This document shows positions 18,494 through 28,476 of a DNA stretch of 64,000 nt, in pieces. Source of the DNA: Lachnoanaerobaculum sp. ICM7 (GTDB lineage Bacteria; Bacillota; Clostridia; Lachnospirales; Lachnospiraceae); the NCBI RefSeq assembly GCF_000287675.1, contig NZ_ALJL01000003.1:1-64000 (forward strand), given 5' to 3'. A program made the translations under genes and the position numbers. The stretch's first letter is position 1; each line of letters begins with the position of its first letter. The notes beneath the pieces were generated by a model, which saw nothing but the letters and a program-made list of their open reading frames with translations, made no database searches and was not told the origin of the DNA.

Positions 18494-18522
18494 TTGTTTT
18501 GTTTTTTTTTACAGTCTATAAT
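18494..18522 (+). promoter_or_regulatory. Candidate promoter of the two-component genes
   Basis: TTGTTT (18494-18499) and TATAAT (18517-18522) are separated by 17 bp, 28 bp upstream of the kinase start. The -10 box is perfect and the -35 box matches at four of six positions. The divergent ABC operon promoter must lie within 18360-18490 but is not clear. Confidence 0.5.
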
Positions 18523-18549
18523 TGCTTATATGTTTACAAGGAGGTTCTT

Positions 18550-20331
18550 ATGCCTATTATAAGATATATCAAAAATTTTATATTTTCAAAATATCATCAT
18601 AGATTGATTTTTTCTTTTTTGATTTGTACTTTACTGCCTCTTATTTTAATGGGCTCAGTGTTGTACAGTATTACACATAAAATTGCAGGTGACAGCATAT
18701 TAAATTCTATTATACTTGCAGATGATCAACTAAATATAAGAATCAATAACAGATTAAATCAAGCTGAAAAAGTATCTAATACTATTCAATATGATATGTA
18801 TTCTTTGATGCAAAAAATGTCTGATAGTAGAGAAGATTTTGCAATAGTTTCGAATGTTAGAGACAATATTTCTCTACTTAAATCAACTTTTGATTTTTAT
18901 CATATTGATATTTTTTTAGACGATAAAAATATTGCGGCTTCAGAGGGACTTTTTTTCCATCCTTTATCCGATCTAAGAAAAATAGGCCTTGAAGATATTA
19001 TAAATTCTAATCAAAAATGGATTTATAAAAAACAGTACACTCTTCCTTATGTTATTGATAACACAAAAAATCCTCAAGATGTAATAGCTTGTTTTAATGT
19101 ATTAAATAATCAAGTTTCAGGTAATACCGAATACGTTTATTTAGTACTCTTACGCACTGATGAGCTTTCAAAAATGCTGCAGGACAGTTTTGAAAGTGTC
19201 GATTTAACAGGATATATAATAGATAAAAATGGGACTGTTATTTCACATACAAGTAAAGAACTCATAGGTACCAAGATAAATAACATTGATTTAAATATAA
19301 ATCCTGATAATACTATAGTTGAGAACAGCAGCTTATATTATCACATAGTTGTTCTTGATAATGGATGGTATCATATAACTGAAATTCCTAAAAATTATAT
19401 TTTTAAGCATATATACACATTACTTAGAACGTTTATTATAATAATATTTTTATCTGTTCCTATAATACTGTTGGTTATTTTTTTTACTTCAATCAATTTA
19501 ACCGATAGAATCAGTAAACTGTCTTCCGCTATGGATAATTTTAAATTTGGTAAAAAAAGTATTGATTTGGATTATATATCTGCATTAGATAACAATTATT
19601 CTTTTGATGAGGTGGATAAACTTGGACTGACATTTTTAAATATGCAATCATCAATTAATAAAAATATGCAATCTATTTTGGAGCTTACTTTATCCGAAGA
19701 AAAGCTTAAGTACCAGCTTCTTCAATCCCAGATAAATCCTCATTTTTTATATAATATTTTGGGAACAATACAAACTTGTCAAACAATAGGAAAAATAGAT
19801 ATAGCCAATCGTATGATCAGTAACCTTACTCGTTTTTATAGAATGTCACTTAGAAAATCTGATGAAAAGATAAAAATAAAAGACGAATTGGAAATTTCTA
19901 AATTATATCTGGAAATGGAACAACTTTGTCGTCAAGATACACTTAGCTGGACTATAAATGCTGAAGAAGGTATAGAGAACTTTTTAATATGTAAGTTTAC
20001 ATTACAACCTTTTTTGGAGAACTCAATTTTACATGGATACTCATCTGAAAAAACAAATATACATATCAATATAAATATTTGCTATGGAGATGATGAAGTT
20101 ATTATTACTATAGAGGATAATGGCTGTGGTATTCCAAATGATAAGTTAGAACAAATCCGATATAAATTAAGTAATCATATAGTAGACTATAACCAACATT
20201 TCGGCATTTGTAATGTTAATAAAAGAATTTCAAATACTGACTTTGGAAACGGTATTGTCCTGATTGAAAGTGAAGAAAGAAAAGGTACAAAAATTATAAT
20301 AAAATATGCTCAAATGGAGGATTTCTCTTGA
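18550..20331 (+). CDS. Sensor histidine kinase, LytS/YesM family
   Basis: The start at 18550 follows AAGGAGG; the longer frame from 18499 has no ribosome site. The 593-residue kinase has a first membrane helix (about 18-42), an extracellular sensor region (about 43-285), a second helix (about 290-312), a HAMP-like linker, the His_kinase motif QINPHFLYN with phospho-acceptor His398, and an ATPase domain with DNGCGIP (about 523). Kinases of this type sense extracellular sugars or binding-protein complexes. The gene overlaps its response regulator by four bases and is divergent from the sugar ABC operon, its likely target. Confidence 0.92.
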   Translation: MPIIRYIKNFIFSKYHHRLIFSFLICTLLPLILMGSVLYSITHKIAGDSILNSIILADDQLNIRINNRLNQAEKVSNTIQYDMYSLMQKMSDSREDFAIVSNVRDNISLLKSTFDFYHIDIFLDDKNIAASEGLFFHPLSDLRKIGLEDIINSNQKWIYKKQYTLPYVIDNTKNPQDVIACFNVLNNQVSGNTEYVYLVLLRTDELSKMLQDSFESVDLTGYIIDKNGTVISHTSKELIGTKINNIDLNINPDNTIVENSSLYYHIVVLDNGWYHITEIPKNYIFKHIYTLLRTFIIIIFLSVPIILLVIFFTSINLTDRISKLSSAMDNFKFGKKSIDLDYISALDNNYSFDEVDKLGLTFLNMQSSINKNMQSILELTLSEEKLKYQLLQSQINPHFLYNILGTIQTCQTIGKIDIANRMISNLTRFYRMSLRKSDEKIKIKDELEISKLYLEMEQLCRQDTLSWTINAEEGIENFLICKFTLQPFLENSILHGYSSEKTNIHININICYGDDEVIITIEDNGCGIPNDKLEQIRYKLSNHIVDYNQHFGICNVNKRISNTDFGNGIVLIESEERKGTKIIIKYAQMEDFS

Positions 20332-21929
20332 AAAAAGTAGTTTTAGCCGATGATAATTATATTGTCTCAGAAGGTATAAAATTAAATATTGACTGGAATG
20401 AATTAAATGCAGAAATAGTTTTAATTGCAAAAAGTGGACAGGAAGTACTTAATTATATAATTGATAATCATGTTGATTTAATAATAACTGATATTGAAAT
20501 GCCGAACTTAAACGGAATTTCTCTAAGCCGTGAGGCTATAAAAATTAATCCATACATTAAAATAATCTTGATTAGTGCATATGATAAATTTGAATATGCA
20601 AAACAGGCTGTCAGTATTGGAGTTTACGATTATATTGAAAAGCCTATAGATTATGATTTCTTATATAAAAAGATAAAAAGTTCTTTTGAAATAATAGATA
20701 GAGAGCAACGTAATCTGTCTATTGTAAAGGAAAGCAGACAACTTATGATAACCAAATTTTTCCAGGAGTTACTATATTTCTCAACTGATAAAACATTAGG
20801 ATATTTTGATAAATATATAAGCTATCTGGAATTGGATATAAGTTATTCGCATTTCAATATAATCAAAATGGAAATTGAAAGTTCTTCTATGCTTGAAGAA
20901 AATAACGGGGTTTTAACATTTCAAACGGAAATACTAAATATATCGGATGTATTCCTAAGTAAATGTAAAATTTTTGATAATGTCTATTATATACAGGACT
21001 TAAATAATTTAATCTTTATAATAGCACAAAACAGTAAAACACCTGCACATTTCCAGTATGTAATCCATAATGTAATTTCATCTTTTATAGATAATTATAA
21101 ATCTCCAATATTAAATATAAATGTTGGAATTGGTACTATTGTTGATAGTATATCAAAGCTTCATGTATCATATGAAAATGCATGTCATGCTCTAAAATAT
21201 AGGTTTTTTTATCCTAACCAAAGTATATTTGATGCTGTTGAAGCTACCGGTAAAGAATTCAGTTTATTATCCACATCAGATTCAGATGATGATGAACTTA
21301 TCGGACTGCTATGCAAAAAAGATAATTCATCAATTGAAGAATGGCTTAAAAACTTCTTTGATGATTTATCAACAAAATATAAAAATAAAAATATTATGTT
21401 TATACGTATATATTCTCTGCTTGGCAAAATATTGAGATTTCTATATGAAATAAATATTGATACTAAGGACTTGGAAGAAAGAGTAATATCTGTATATAGC
21501 CGTTTTGATACATTTCACACATATGAGCAATTTTTATTATGGATGAGAGAACTTTGCAATTTGGTATGTGATAAACTAAATTTTTCTCTAAAATCCTACC
21601 ATGAACATACATATGAATTGGTAGATAATTATATTAAAAATAATTTTGAGGATAATACTCTCAGTCTGAATGACATAGCAAAATATGCAAATATGAGTCC
21701 ATCATACTTAAGTGCATTGTATAAAAAAAATAACAACCAAAGTATAAGCGATACTATCACATCATACCGCATTGATGCAGCAAAGGAATATTTAATTAAA
21801 ACAAACTTATCTTTAAAAGAAATAAGTATTAAATGCGGTTACGCAAACCAATATTATTTCAGCACAAGTTTTAAAAAACAATTAGGTATATCTCCATCCG
21901 GCTACAGAGAAAAGTATTCATCATTATAA
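20328..21929 (+). CDS. AraC-type response regulator (YesN family)
   Basis: The 533-residue regulator starts at a TTG that overlaps the kinase stop (TTGA), with GGAGG upstream. The receiver domain spans about 1-120, with acidic residues D8/D9, phospho-acceptor Asp55 (ITDIEMP) and Lys105 (EKP). A long linker region (about 130-420) follows. A pair of AraC helix-turn-helix motifs lies at about 430-530 (SLNDIAKYANMSPSYLSALY and LSLKEISIKCGYANQYYFS). It should activate the divergent transporter and GH172 operon when phosphorylated by the kinase. A terminator lies just downstream. Confidence 0.92.
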   Translation: MKKVVLADDNYIVSEGIKLNIDWNELNAEIVLIAKSGQEVLNYIIDNHVDLIITDIEMPNLNGISLSREAIKINPYIKIILISAYDKFEYAKQAVSIGVYDYIEKPIDYDFLYKKIKSSFEIIDREQRNLSIVKESRQLMITKFFQELLYFSTDKTLGYFDKYISYLELDISYSHFNIIKMEIESSSMLEENNGVLTFQTEILNISDVFLSKCKIFDNVYYIQDLNNLIFIIAQNSKTPAHFQYVIHNVISSFIDNYKSPILNINVGIGTIVDSISKLHVSYENACHALKYRFFYPNQSIFDAVEATGKEFSLLSTSDSDDDELIGLLCKKDNSSIEEWLKNFFDDLSTKYKNKNIMFIRIYSLLGKILRFLYEINIDTKDLEERVISVYSRFDTFHTYEQFLLWMRELCNLVCDKLNFSLKSYHEHTYELVDNYIKNNFEDNTLSLNDIAKYANMSPSYLSALYKKNNNQSISDTITSYRIDAAKEYLIKTNLSLKEISIKCGYANQYYFSTSFKKQLGISPSGYREKYSSL

Positions 21930-21947
21930 ATTTATTAAAAGCTTATG

Positions 21948-21987
21948 GAGGAGTGACTCGTTTTGAGTTACTCCTCTATCTTTTTTT
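21948..21987 (+). terminator. Terminator of the two-component operon
   Basis: A 12-bp stem with one mismatch (21948-21959 with 21965-21976) is followed by TATC and seven T. Confidence 0.9.
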
Positions 21988-21990
21988 CTA

Positions 21991-22740
21991 TTATTTATAA
22001 TTTACGATCTTTCCGAAATCAGGCTTAAGGCTTGCTCCACCTACTAGTCCGCCGTCGATATCAGCTTCTGCAAAAAGCTCTGCCGCATTTCCTGCATTTA
22101 CTGAACCGCCGTACTGAATTCTGATTTTCTCAGCTACATCGCTTCCATATACTTCACATATGCACTCTCTGATAGCCTTACAAACTTCCTCAGCCTGAGC
22201 AGTTGTAGCAGTCTTGCCTGTACCGATTGCCCAGATTGGCTCATAAGCGATAACAGCATTTGCAGCGTTCTCGGCACTTACATTCTGGAATGCAATCTTT
22301 ATCTGTGTTCTGATAAAGTCTATTGCAATACCCTGCTCTCTCTGTGTAAGAGTCTCACCGCAACAGATGATTGGTGTGATACCATGTTCAAATGCCTTAA
22401 GTACTTTCTTGTTTACAGTCTCATCTGTTTCCGCAAAGTATTCTCTTCTCTCTGAATGTCCGATGATAACATACTTAACACCTACATCTGTAAGCATATT
22501 TGGAGCAATCTCTCCTGTATATGCACCGTTCTCTTCATAGTACATATTCTCTGCACCGATCTGTATATTGCTTCCCTTTGCAGCCTCTATAGCCGGTATT
22601 ATATCAATTGCCGGTACACAGAATACAACATCTACTTCATCATTTGCAACTAAAGGCTTTAACTCATTTATTAATGCAGTTGTCTCTGAAGGAGTTTTGT
22701 TCATCTTCCAGTTACCTGCAATAATTTTTCTTCTTGCCAT
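21991..22740 (-). CDS. tpiA: Triose-phosphate isomerase
   Basis: This cytosolic enzyme interconverts dihydroxyacetone phosphate and glyceraldehyde 3-phosphate in glycolysis. The start at 22740 is chosen (GGAGA upstream and the usual N-terminus [14 protein letters not shown]); the frame from 22776 adds an atypical extension. The protein is 249 residues with Lys12, His95 (IGHSERR) and Glu167 ([10 protein letters not shown]) as the catalytic set. It is the last gene of gap-pgk-tpiA and follows pgk by 56 bp. Confidence 0.97.
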   Translation of the reverse strand: MARRKIIAGNWKMNKTPSETTALINELKPLVANDEVDVVFCVPAIDIIPAIEAAKGSNIQIGAENMYYEENGAYTGEIAPNMLTDVGVKYVIIGHSERREYFAETDETVNKKVLKAFEHGITPIICCGETLTQREQGIAIDFIRTQIKIAFQNVSAENAANAVIAYEPIWAIGTGKTATTAQAEEVCKAIRECICEVYGSDVAEKIRIQYGGSVNAGNAAELFAEADIDGGLVGGASLKPDFGKIVNYK

Positions 22741-22759
22741 AATATTCTCCGTTCTTTTT

Positions 22760-22781
22760 GGGGAATGCCTTGGCATTCCCC
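22760..22781 (-). repeat. Perfect hairpin between pgk and tpiA
   Basis: Arms 22760-22769 and 22772-22781 pair over 10 bp. On the coding (minus) strand the stem is followed by A-rich, not T-rich, sequence, so it is more likely an mRNA stability or processing element than a terminator. Confidence 0.6.
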
Positions 22782-22796
22782 TATATTTTAAAAATT

Positions 22797-24011
22797 TTAT
22801 CTGTTGTCAGCTGCAGCTACACCCGGTAATTCCTTACCCTCTAAGAATTCAAGTGAAGCACCTCCACCTGTAGAAATATGTGTCATCTTATCAGCAAATC
22901 CAAGTCTCTTTACCGCATTTACAGAATCTCCGCCACCGATAACTGTTGTAGCATCCTTAAGATCTGCTACGGCTCTGCATACTTCAAGTGTTCCCTCTGC
23001 AAACTTCTCAAACTCAAATACACCCATAGGTCCGTTCCATACTACAGTCTTTGCACCCTCAAGAGCCTTCTTATAGTTCTCTATTGTCTTTGGTCCGATA
23101 TCAAATCCTGACCATCCTGCATCTATAGTATCAACTACCTTTGACTCTGTATCATTTGAGAATTCCTTACCCTCTACATGGTCTACAGGAAGTAAAAGGT
23201 TTACTCCTCTTTCCTTTGCCTTGTTTACCATCTCAAGTGCATAGTCAAGCTTATCCTCTTCACAAAGTGAGTTTCCGATTTCCTCTCCCTTTGCTTTTAA
23301 GAATGTATATGCCATACCACCACCGATAATAAGAGTATCTACCTTCTCTAAGAGGTTATTGATAACATTGATCTTATCTGAAACCTTAGCACCACCAAGG
23401 ATTGCTACGAATGGACGAACAGGATTCTCTACAGCCTCTCCGAGGAACTTGATTTCCTTCTCCATAAGATATCCTACTACATTCTCCTTACAGAACTTGG
23501 TTACACCCACATTTGAGCAATGTGCTCTATGTGCTGTACCGAATGCATCGTTTACAAAGATATTGTCATCACAAAGTGCGGCAAGCTCTTTTGCATACTC
23601 TACAGCTGAATCTTCCTTACCGTACTTTGTCTCTTCAGCTCTGTATCTTGTATTCTCCAATAAGAGAACTTCTCCGTCCTTAAGTTCTGCTGCAAGCTTT
23701 CTTGTCTCCTCACCTGTTACCTTAGGATCTGAAACGAACTTTACATTTATTCCAAGTCTCTCTGAAAGTGCCGGTGCAACAGGTGCAAGGCTCATCTCAG
23801 GTAATGGCTCGCCCTTCGGTTTTCCAAGATGTGAGCAAAGAATAACTTTAGCTCCGCCGTCAAGGAGTTTCTTTATTGTTGGTATTGCTCCGTCTATACG
23901 ATTGTAATTCTGAATAACTCCGTCCTTTAAAGGAACATTGAAATCACAACGAACCAATACTTTCTGACCTTTTAAATTCTTTAAATCATCTACTGTTTTC
24001 TTGTTAAGCAT
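22797..24011 (-). CDS. pgk: Phosphoglycerate kinase
   Basis: It transfers phosphate from 1,3-bisphosphoglycerate to ADP, the first ATP-making step of glycolysis. The 404-residue length is normal. The N-terminal substrate motif [12 protein letters not shown] (about 20-31), the basic substrate residues in DGAIPTI...SHLGKPKG and the C-terminal GGGDSVNAV and [13 protein letters not shown] nucleotide loops are all present. AAGGAGAAGC precedes the ATG. It follows gap by 76 bp with a terminator-like hairpin between them. Confidence 0.97.
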   Translation of the reverse strand: MLNKKTVDDLKNLKGQKVLVRCDFNVPLKDGVIQNYNRIDGAIPTIKKLLDGGAKVILCSHLGKPKGEPLPEMSLAPVAPALSERLGINVKFVSDPKVTGEETRKLAAELKDGEVLLLENTRYRAEETKYGKEDSAVEYAKELAALCDDNIFVNDAFGTAHRAHCSNVGVTKFCKENVVGYLMEKEIKFLGEAVENPVRPFVAILGGAKVSDKINVINNLLEKVDTLIIGGGMAYTFLKAKGEEIGNSLCEEDKLDYALEMVNKAKERGVNLLLPVDHVEGKEFSNDTESKVVDTIDAGWSGFDIGPKTIENYKKALEGAKTVVWNGPMGVFEFEKFAEGTLEVCRAVADLKDATTVIGGGDSVNAVKRLGFADKMTHISTGGGASLEFLEGKELPGVAAADNR

Positions 24012-24026
24012 AGCTTCTCCTTATTA

Positions 24027-24066
24027 ATAAAAAAGGCGGTCCGGCCCAATATGACCGGACCACCTT
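24027..24066 (-). terminator. Terminator-like hairpin between gap and pgk
   Basis: Arms 24033-24044 and 24055-24066 (one mismatch) are followed on the minus strand by TTTTTT. It stands between two genes that are normally co-expressed, so partial read-through or a separate pgk promoter is expected. Confidence 0.75.
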
Positions 24067-24087
24067 GGTCTCTTATACTATTTATAA

Positions 24088-25119
24088 TTATGCTAATTCA
24101 GCAAAGTACTTGATTGTTCTAACCATCTGTGATGTGTAAGAATTCTCGTTATCATACCATGAAACAACCTGAACCTGATATAAATCATCAGCTATAGGTG
24201 TTACCATTGTCTGTGTTGCATCAAATAATGAACCATACTGCATACCGATAACATCTGATGAAACAATCTCATCCTCTGTGTATCCGAATGATGCAGATGC
24301 GGCAGCCTTCATTGCAGCATTGATATCTTCTTTTGTAAGTCCTGCCTTCTTTACAACAGCTGTAAGGATTGTTGTAGAACCTGTTGGAACAGGAACTCTC
24401 TGTGCAGATCCGATAAGCTTTCCGTTAAGCTCAGGGATAACAAGACCGATAGCCTTTGCAGCACCTGTTGAGTTAGGTACGATATTTGCAGCACCTGCTC
24501 TTGCTCTTCTAAGGTCACCCTTTCTGTGTGGTCCGTCAAGAATCATCTGATCACCTGTATAAGCATGGATTGTGCTCATGATACCGCTCTGGATAGGAGC
24601 AAGTTTGTTAAGTGTATCAGCCATAGGTGCAAGACAGTTTGTTGTACATGAAGCAGCTGAAATAACTGTATCACTTGCCTTAAGTGTCTTCTCGTTTACG
24701 CTGAATACAACTGTAGGAAGATCATTTCCTGCAGGAGCTGAAATAACAACCTTCTTAGCACCTGCTGTGATATGTGCTGATGCCTTATCCTTTGATGTGT
24801 AGAAACCTGTACACTCAAGTACAACATCTACACCGATCTGTCCCCAAGGAAGCTTTGAAGCATCTGCCTCTTTATAGATTGTGATCTTCTTTCCGTCAAC
24901 TGTGATTGAATCCTCACCTGCTTCTACTGTGTGCTTTCCTTCTCCTATACGTCCTGCAAATCCGCCCTGTGCTGTATCATACTTTAAAAGATGCGCCAAC
25001 ATCTTAGGATCTGTAAGATCATTGATTGCTACTACTTCATATCCATCAGCCTCAAACATCTGTCTGAAAGCTAAACGACCAATACGTCCAAAACCGTTAA
25101 TTGCTACTTTTACTGACAT
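24088..25119 (-). CDS. gap: Glyceraldehyde-3-phosphate dehydrogenase (NAD)
   Basis: It oxidises glyceraldehyde 3-phosphate to 1,3-bisphosphoglycerate with NAD+ and phosphate. The 343-residue protein has the N-terminal dinucleotide motif INGFGRIGR (about 7-15), Asp34 (AIND), which favours NAD over NADP, the catalytic Cys158 in SAASCTTNC, and the usual C-terminal SWYDNENSY. It is the first gene of the gap-pgk-tpiA group, with AGGAGG before the ATG and a candidate operator and promoter at 25162-25207. Confidence 0.97.
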   Translation of the reverse strand: MSVKVAINGFGRIGRLAFRQMFEADGYEVVAINDLTDPKMLAHLLKYDTAQGGFAGRIGEGKHTVEAGEDSITVDGKKITIYKEADASKLPWGQIGVDVVLECTGFYTSKDKASAHITAGAKKVVISAPAGNDLPTVVFSVNEKTLKASDTVISAASCTTNCLAPMADTLNKLAPIQSGIMSTIHAYTGDQMILDGPHRKGDLRRARAGAANIVPNSTGAAKAIGLVIPELNGKLIGSAQRVPVPTGSTTILTAVVKKAGLTKEDINAAMKAAASASFGYTEDEIVSSDVIGMQYGSLFDATQTMVTPIADDLYQVQVVSWYDNENSYTSQMVRTIKYFAELA

Positions 25120-25161
25120 TTTAGTTCCTCCTAAAATTAGTACTTAAAATGATGTTTATCT

Positions 25162-25207
25162 CAATTGATAATTATTCATCAATTGATTCCAATTGTACAA
25201 AATTATA
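25162..25207 (-). promoter_or_regulatory. Candidate gap promoter and operator
   Basis: TATAAT on the minus strand (25202-25207) is a good -10 box without a clear -35. Just downstream, CAATTGAT (25162-25169) and ATCAATTG (25178-25185) form a perfect 8-8-8 inverted repeat, with another CAATTG nearby at 25190-25195. This placement suits a repressor operator for glycolytic control, but no regulator is encoded alongside. Confidence 0.5.
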
Positions 25208-25242
25208 AACATAATTGCAAGTAAATCTTTAAAACTTCTTAT

Positions 25243-26907
25243 TTATATTTCGTTCTTTACATATCCTGCAATATTTGTTGCATGATCTGAGATACGCTCC
25301 AAATTACTTATGATGTCAAGGAATGCGATTCCTGCCTGTGGATTACAATCTCCTTTTGACAATCTTTCTATATGCTTTTCTCTCATTTCATCCTCAAGCA
25401 TATCCACTTCATCCTCAAGCTTATTGACCTTTCTCACAGCTCTAAGAGCATCACCGCTTCTTGCATTAATTGCGACTTCAAAGGCTTCTATACTGTCTTT
25501 TGAAATTTCTGCAAGGTCTTCTTTACCGAGATCACTGAATTCAAGATCGTTATCTATCATATACTTTGCATTTTCAGACAGGTTATCGGCATGATCACCG
25601 ACTCTTTCTATATCGGTTACCATATTGAAGAGATTGTTAATATGCTTCTTCTGACTCTCACTTAATGAAAGATTGTCTACCTTTATAAGGAATTCAGTCA
25701 AAGCTTCCTGCATATCATCAAGCTTCTTTTCACATTTTGCAACTGTTTCTATATCTTCAAGGCTCTTATTTGTGATTGCACTGATAGAGGCTTTCACACT
25801 CTTTAATGCTATTTCTCCCATACGGGATACTTCATTATTGGCTGTCTGTACCGCAAAAGCAGGGCTTAATAGCACTCTTTCATCAAGCTGTAGTACAGGC
25901 TCTTTTTCTTCTTCCACAATTTCTTCATCCTTACCTCTTACTATCATTCCTGAAAGTTTAACCAAGAGATTTGCAAACGGGAACAATAAGGTAGTCATTG
26001 TAAAGTTAAACAATGTATGGAACAGTGATATCTCCACTGCATTTATCGTATGATTTGCAAGATTTTTGTTTATTGTAAACACTGCAAATCCCAATATACC
26101 AAAAACTATAGCTCCTATTGTATTAAACAAAAAATGAATTGCGGCTGCTCTCTTTGCCGTTCTGCTGCTTCCCATACTTGAGATAATGGCAGTCACACAA
26201 GAACCGATATTTTGTCCCAATGTAATATATATAGCAGCTGAAGTGGTTACTACTCCGTTAAATGCCAATGTCTGTAAGATACCTACCGATGCGGATGAAC
26301 TTTGCATCAGGGCAGTTACTACTATACCTACTATGATTCCCAGTATAGGATTTCCTCCAAGCACTCTGAATGCCTCTGAGAATATCGGTAAAGTTGTGAA
26401 AGGCTTTATATTCCCCGCCATGAGATCAAGTCCCATAAAGAGCATTCCAAGACCTATAAGAATTTCGCCTATAGTTTTTTTTCTGTCTTTTTTAGAAAAT
26501 ATTATAAGTCCCGCACCTATTCCTATGAGCACCGGTGCATAAAATCCCGGCTTTAACAGCTCCATGGATTCTCCTATAGTACCTATGGAAACTACCCATG
26601 CTGTAATAGTGGTACCTATATTTGCACCCATTATTACACCAACTGCCTGTACCAGTGTTAACACTCCCGCACTTACAAAACCTACTACCATTACAGTAGT
26701 AGCACCTGAGCTTTGTATTATGGCTGTTATCAGGGCTCCGAGCATAATAGCTGTAAATCTGTTATCGGTTATTTTGCTCAAAAATTGCTGCATCTTACCG
26801 CCTGCAGTCTTTTGCATACCGTCTGCCATTATATGCATTCCGTAAAGGAACATACCAAGACCGCCTACAAAGCCAAAGAGATATGATATTTTATCGATCA
26901 TCTTCAT
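25243..26907 (-). CDS. Na/Pi-cotransporter family protein with PhoU-like tail
   Basis: The 554-residue membrane protein has the duplicated Na_Pi_cotrans unit: GLGMFLYGMHIMADGMQ (about 16-32) and the paired QSSGATTVMVVGFVSAG and QSSSASVGILQTLAF motifs (about 65-82 and 202-218). Eight or so helices occupy the first 330 residues, and two PhoU-like helical bundles the last 200 (VERVGDHADN and LERISDHATN type repeats). It probably moves phosphate with sodium. AGAGGA precedes the ATG. It is transcribed alone; the 285-bp gap upstream holds the lysA terminator and AT-rich sequence. Confidence 0.92.
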   Translation of the reverse strand: MKMIDKISYLFGFVGGLGMFLYGMHIMADGMQKTAGGKMQQFLSKITDNRFTAIMLGALITAIIQSSGATTVMVVGFVSAGVLTLVQAVGVIMGANIGTTITAWVVSIGTIGESMELLKPGFYAPVLIGIGAGLIIFSKKDRKKTIGEILIGLGMLFMGLDLMAGNIKPFTTLPIFSEAFRVLGGNPILGIIVGIVVTALMQSSSASVGILQTLAFNGVVTTSAAIYITLGQNIGSCVTAIISSMGSSRTAKRAAAIHFLFNTIGAIVFGILGFAVFTINKNLANHTINAVEISLFHTLFNFTMTTLLFPFANLLVKLSGMIVRGKDEEIVEEEKEPVLQLDERVLLSPAFAVQTANNEVSRMGEIALKSVKASISAITNKSLEDIETVAKCEKKLDDMQEALTEFLIKVDNLSLSESQKKHINNLFNMVTDIERVGDHADNLSENAKYMIDNDLEFSDLGKEDLAEISKDSIEAFEVAINARSGDALRAVRKVNKLEDEVDMLEDEMREKHIERLSKGDCNPQAGIAFLDIISNLERISDHATNIAGYVKNEI

Positions 26908-27021
26908 TCCTCTTTCTATATACCTATATATCGATTTTTATCAATATATAATGCTTTAGTCTTGTACATTCTATCAAGTTATATTATTTTAAGCAATACA
27001 AGAATGATATTTCAACAAATT

Positions 27022-27047
27022 AAAAAAGCACCCTTTTTACGGGGTGC
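27022..27047 (-). terminator. lysA/gyrase operon terminator
   Basis: A GCACCC/GGGTGC stem (27028-27033 with 27042-27047) is followed on the minus strand by six T. It lies about 145 bp beyond the lysA stop, the first good terminator for the gyrB-gyrA-lysA transcript. Confidence 0.7.
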
Positions 27048-27192
27048 CTTCTTAAGGATTTCTATATATAGGATTCATTGTAAGTGCTTCTTTATGATGA
27101 TGTAATATTATCATATTTCTTCGTAAAAGAATTGAAATACTGTTGAACTTATTATGAATTATTTCTTAAACCTGAAAAGAATATCTTTCATT

Positions 27193-28464
27193 TTATTTCA
27201 AATATTTATCCATAATGTCACAGAAATCAAATGTTGCAAAGTAATCCTTATCAGTCTCGGCTCTTCTTATAAGTTTTACATTTCCGTCTTCCTGTAATAA
27301 AAGCTCTGCCGACTTTAATTTTCCGTTATAATTATATCCCATTGCAAATCCATGTGCTCCTGTATCATGAATATAGATATAATCACCCTTGTCTATCTTT
27401 GGAAGTTTTCTGTCTATAGCAAACTTATCATTGTTTTCACACAGTGAACCTACAACATCATATGTATGATCTGAAATTTTTTCTTCCTTACCAAGTACGC
27501 TAAGGTGATGATATGCTCCATACATGGCAGGTCGCATAAGATTCACCGCACAGGCATCCACACCTATATATTCTTTATGTGTATGCTTTTCATGTATTGC
27601 CTCTGTTACCAAAGCTCCATATGGTGCAAGCATATATCTTCCAAGCTCTGTAAATATAGCGACATCTTTAATATCATTTGCTACAAGTACCTCGTCATAG
27701 ACCTTTTTTACACCTTTGCCTATCTCAAATATATCATTAGGCTCTTGATCAGGTGTATATGGTATACCCACTCCACCTGACAGATTTATAAAGCTTACAC
27801 ATATACCGCACTCATTCTTTATTCTTACGGCAAACTCAAACAGTTCCTTTGCAAGTTTAGGATAGTACTCGTTTGTAACTGTATTGCTCGCAAGAAATGC
27901 ATGAATACCGAAGTACTTTACACCTTTTGACTTCATTATATTGAATGCTTCTATAATCTGTTCCGGAGTCATGCCGTATTTGGCATCCCCCGGATTGTCC
28001 ATTATACCGTTTGACATAGTAAAGAATCCACCCGGATTGTATCTGGCACTCATAGTCTCAGGCAATTTCCCGCAAATTTCTTCCACATATTCTATATGTG
28101 TTATATCATCCAGATTTATTATTGCACCGAGATCATTTGCAAACTTAAATTCTTCTATAGGAGTGTCATTTGAGGAAAACATTATATCTTTTCCGCTAAA
28201 ACCGCATGCATCACTTAATTCCAGTTCTGTCATAGAAGAACAGTCCATACCGCAACCGCATTCCTTTAATATATTCATTATAAAAGGGTTCGGAGTGGCT
28301 TTTACAGCAAAGTATTCTTTAAATCCCTTATTCCAACTGAAAGCTTCATTTAATCTTTTTGCATTCTCTCTGATTCCTTTTTCGTCATATATATGCCATG
28401 GAGTCGGATATGTTTTTACAATTTCTCTTACTTTATCTAATGTCAAAAATGGTATTTTTTGCAT
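27193..28464 (-). CDS. lysA: Diaminopimelate decarboxylase-like PLP enzyme
   Basis: This is a fold-III PLP decarboxylase of 423 residues. The PLP lysine lies in YFAVKATPNP (about 49-58), the glycine-rich NLSGGVGIPY loop is present, and the C-terminal half carries GSLCENNDKFA with the cysteine that acts from the opposite subunit. Diaminopimelate decarboxylase makes lysine from meso-DAP. It follows gyrA by 12 bp and is probably co-transcribed with gyrase. A related amino-acid or carboxyspermidine decarboxylase cannot be fully excluded, but the motifs fit LysA best. Confidence 0.85.
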   Translation of the reverse strand: MQKIPFLTLDKVREIVKTYPTPWHIYDEKGIRENAKRLNEAFSWNKGFKEYFAVKATPNPFIMNILKECGCGMDCSSMTELELSDACGFSGKDIMFSSNDTPIEEFKFANDLGAIINLDDITHIEYVEEICGKLPETMSARYNPGGFFTMSNGIMDNPGDAKYGMTPEQIIEAFNIMKSKGVKYFGIHAFLASNTVTNEYYPKLAKELFEFAVRIKNECGICVSFINLSGGVGIPYTPDQEPNDIFEIGKGVKKVYDEVLVANDIKDVAIFTELGRYMLAPYGALVTEAIHEKHTHKEYIGVDACAVNLMRPAMYGAYHHLSVLGKEEKISDHTYDVVGSLCENNDKFAIDRKLPKIDKGDYIYIHDTGAHGFAMGYNYNGKLKSAELLLQEDGNVKLIRRAETDKDYFATFDFCDIMDKYLK

Positions 28465-28476
28465 TTTATTTCCTTT

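Noticed and set aside
23359-23907. 182-residue frame antisense to pgk
   Set aside because: It has no ribosome site or domain and lies wholly inside pgk, whose motifs are complete.
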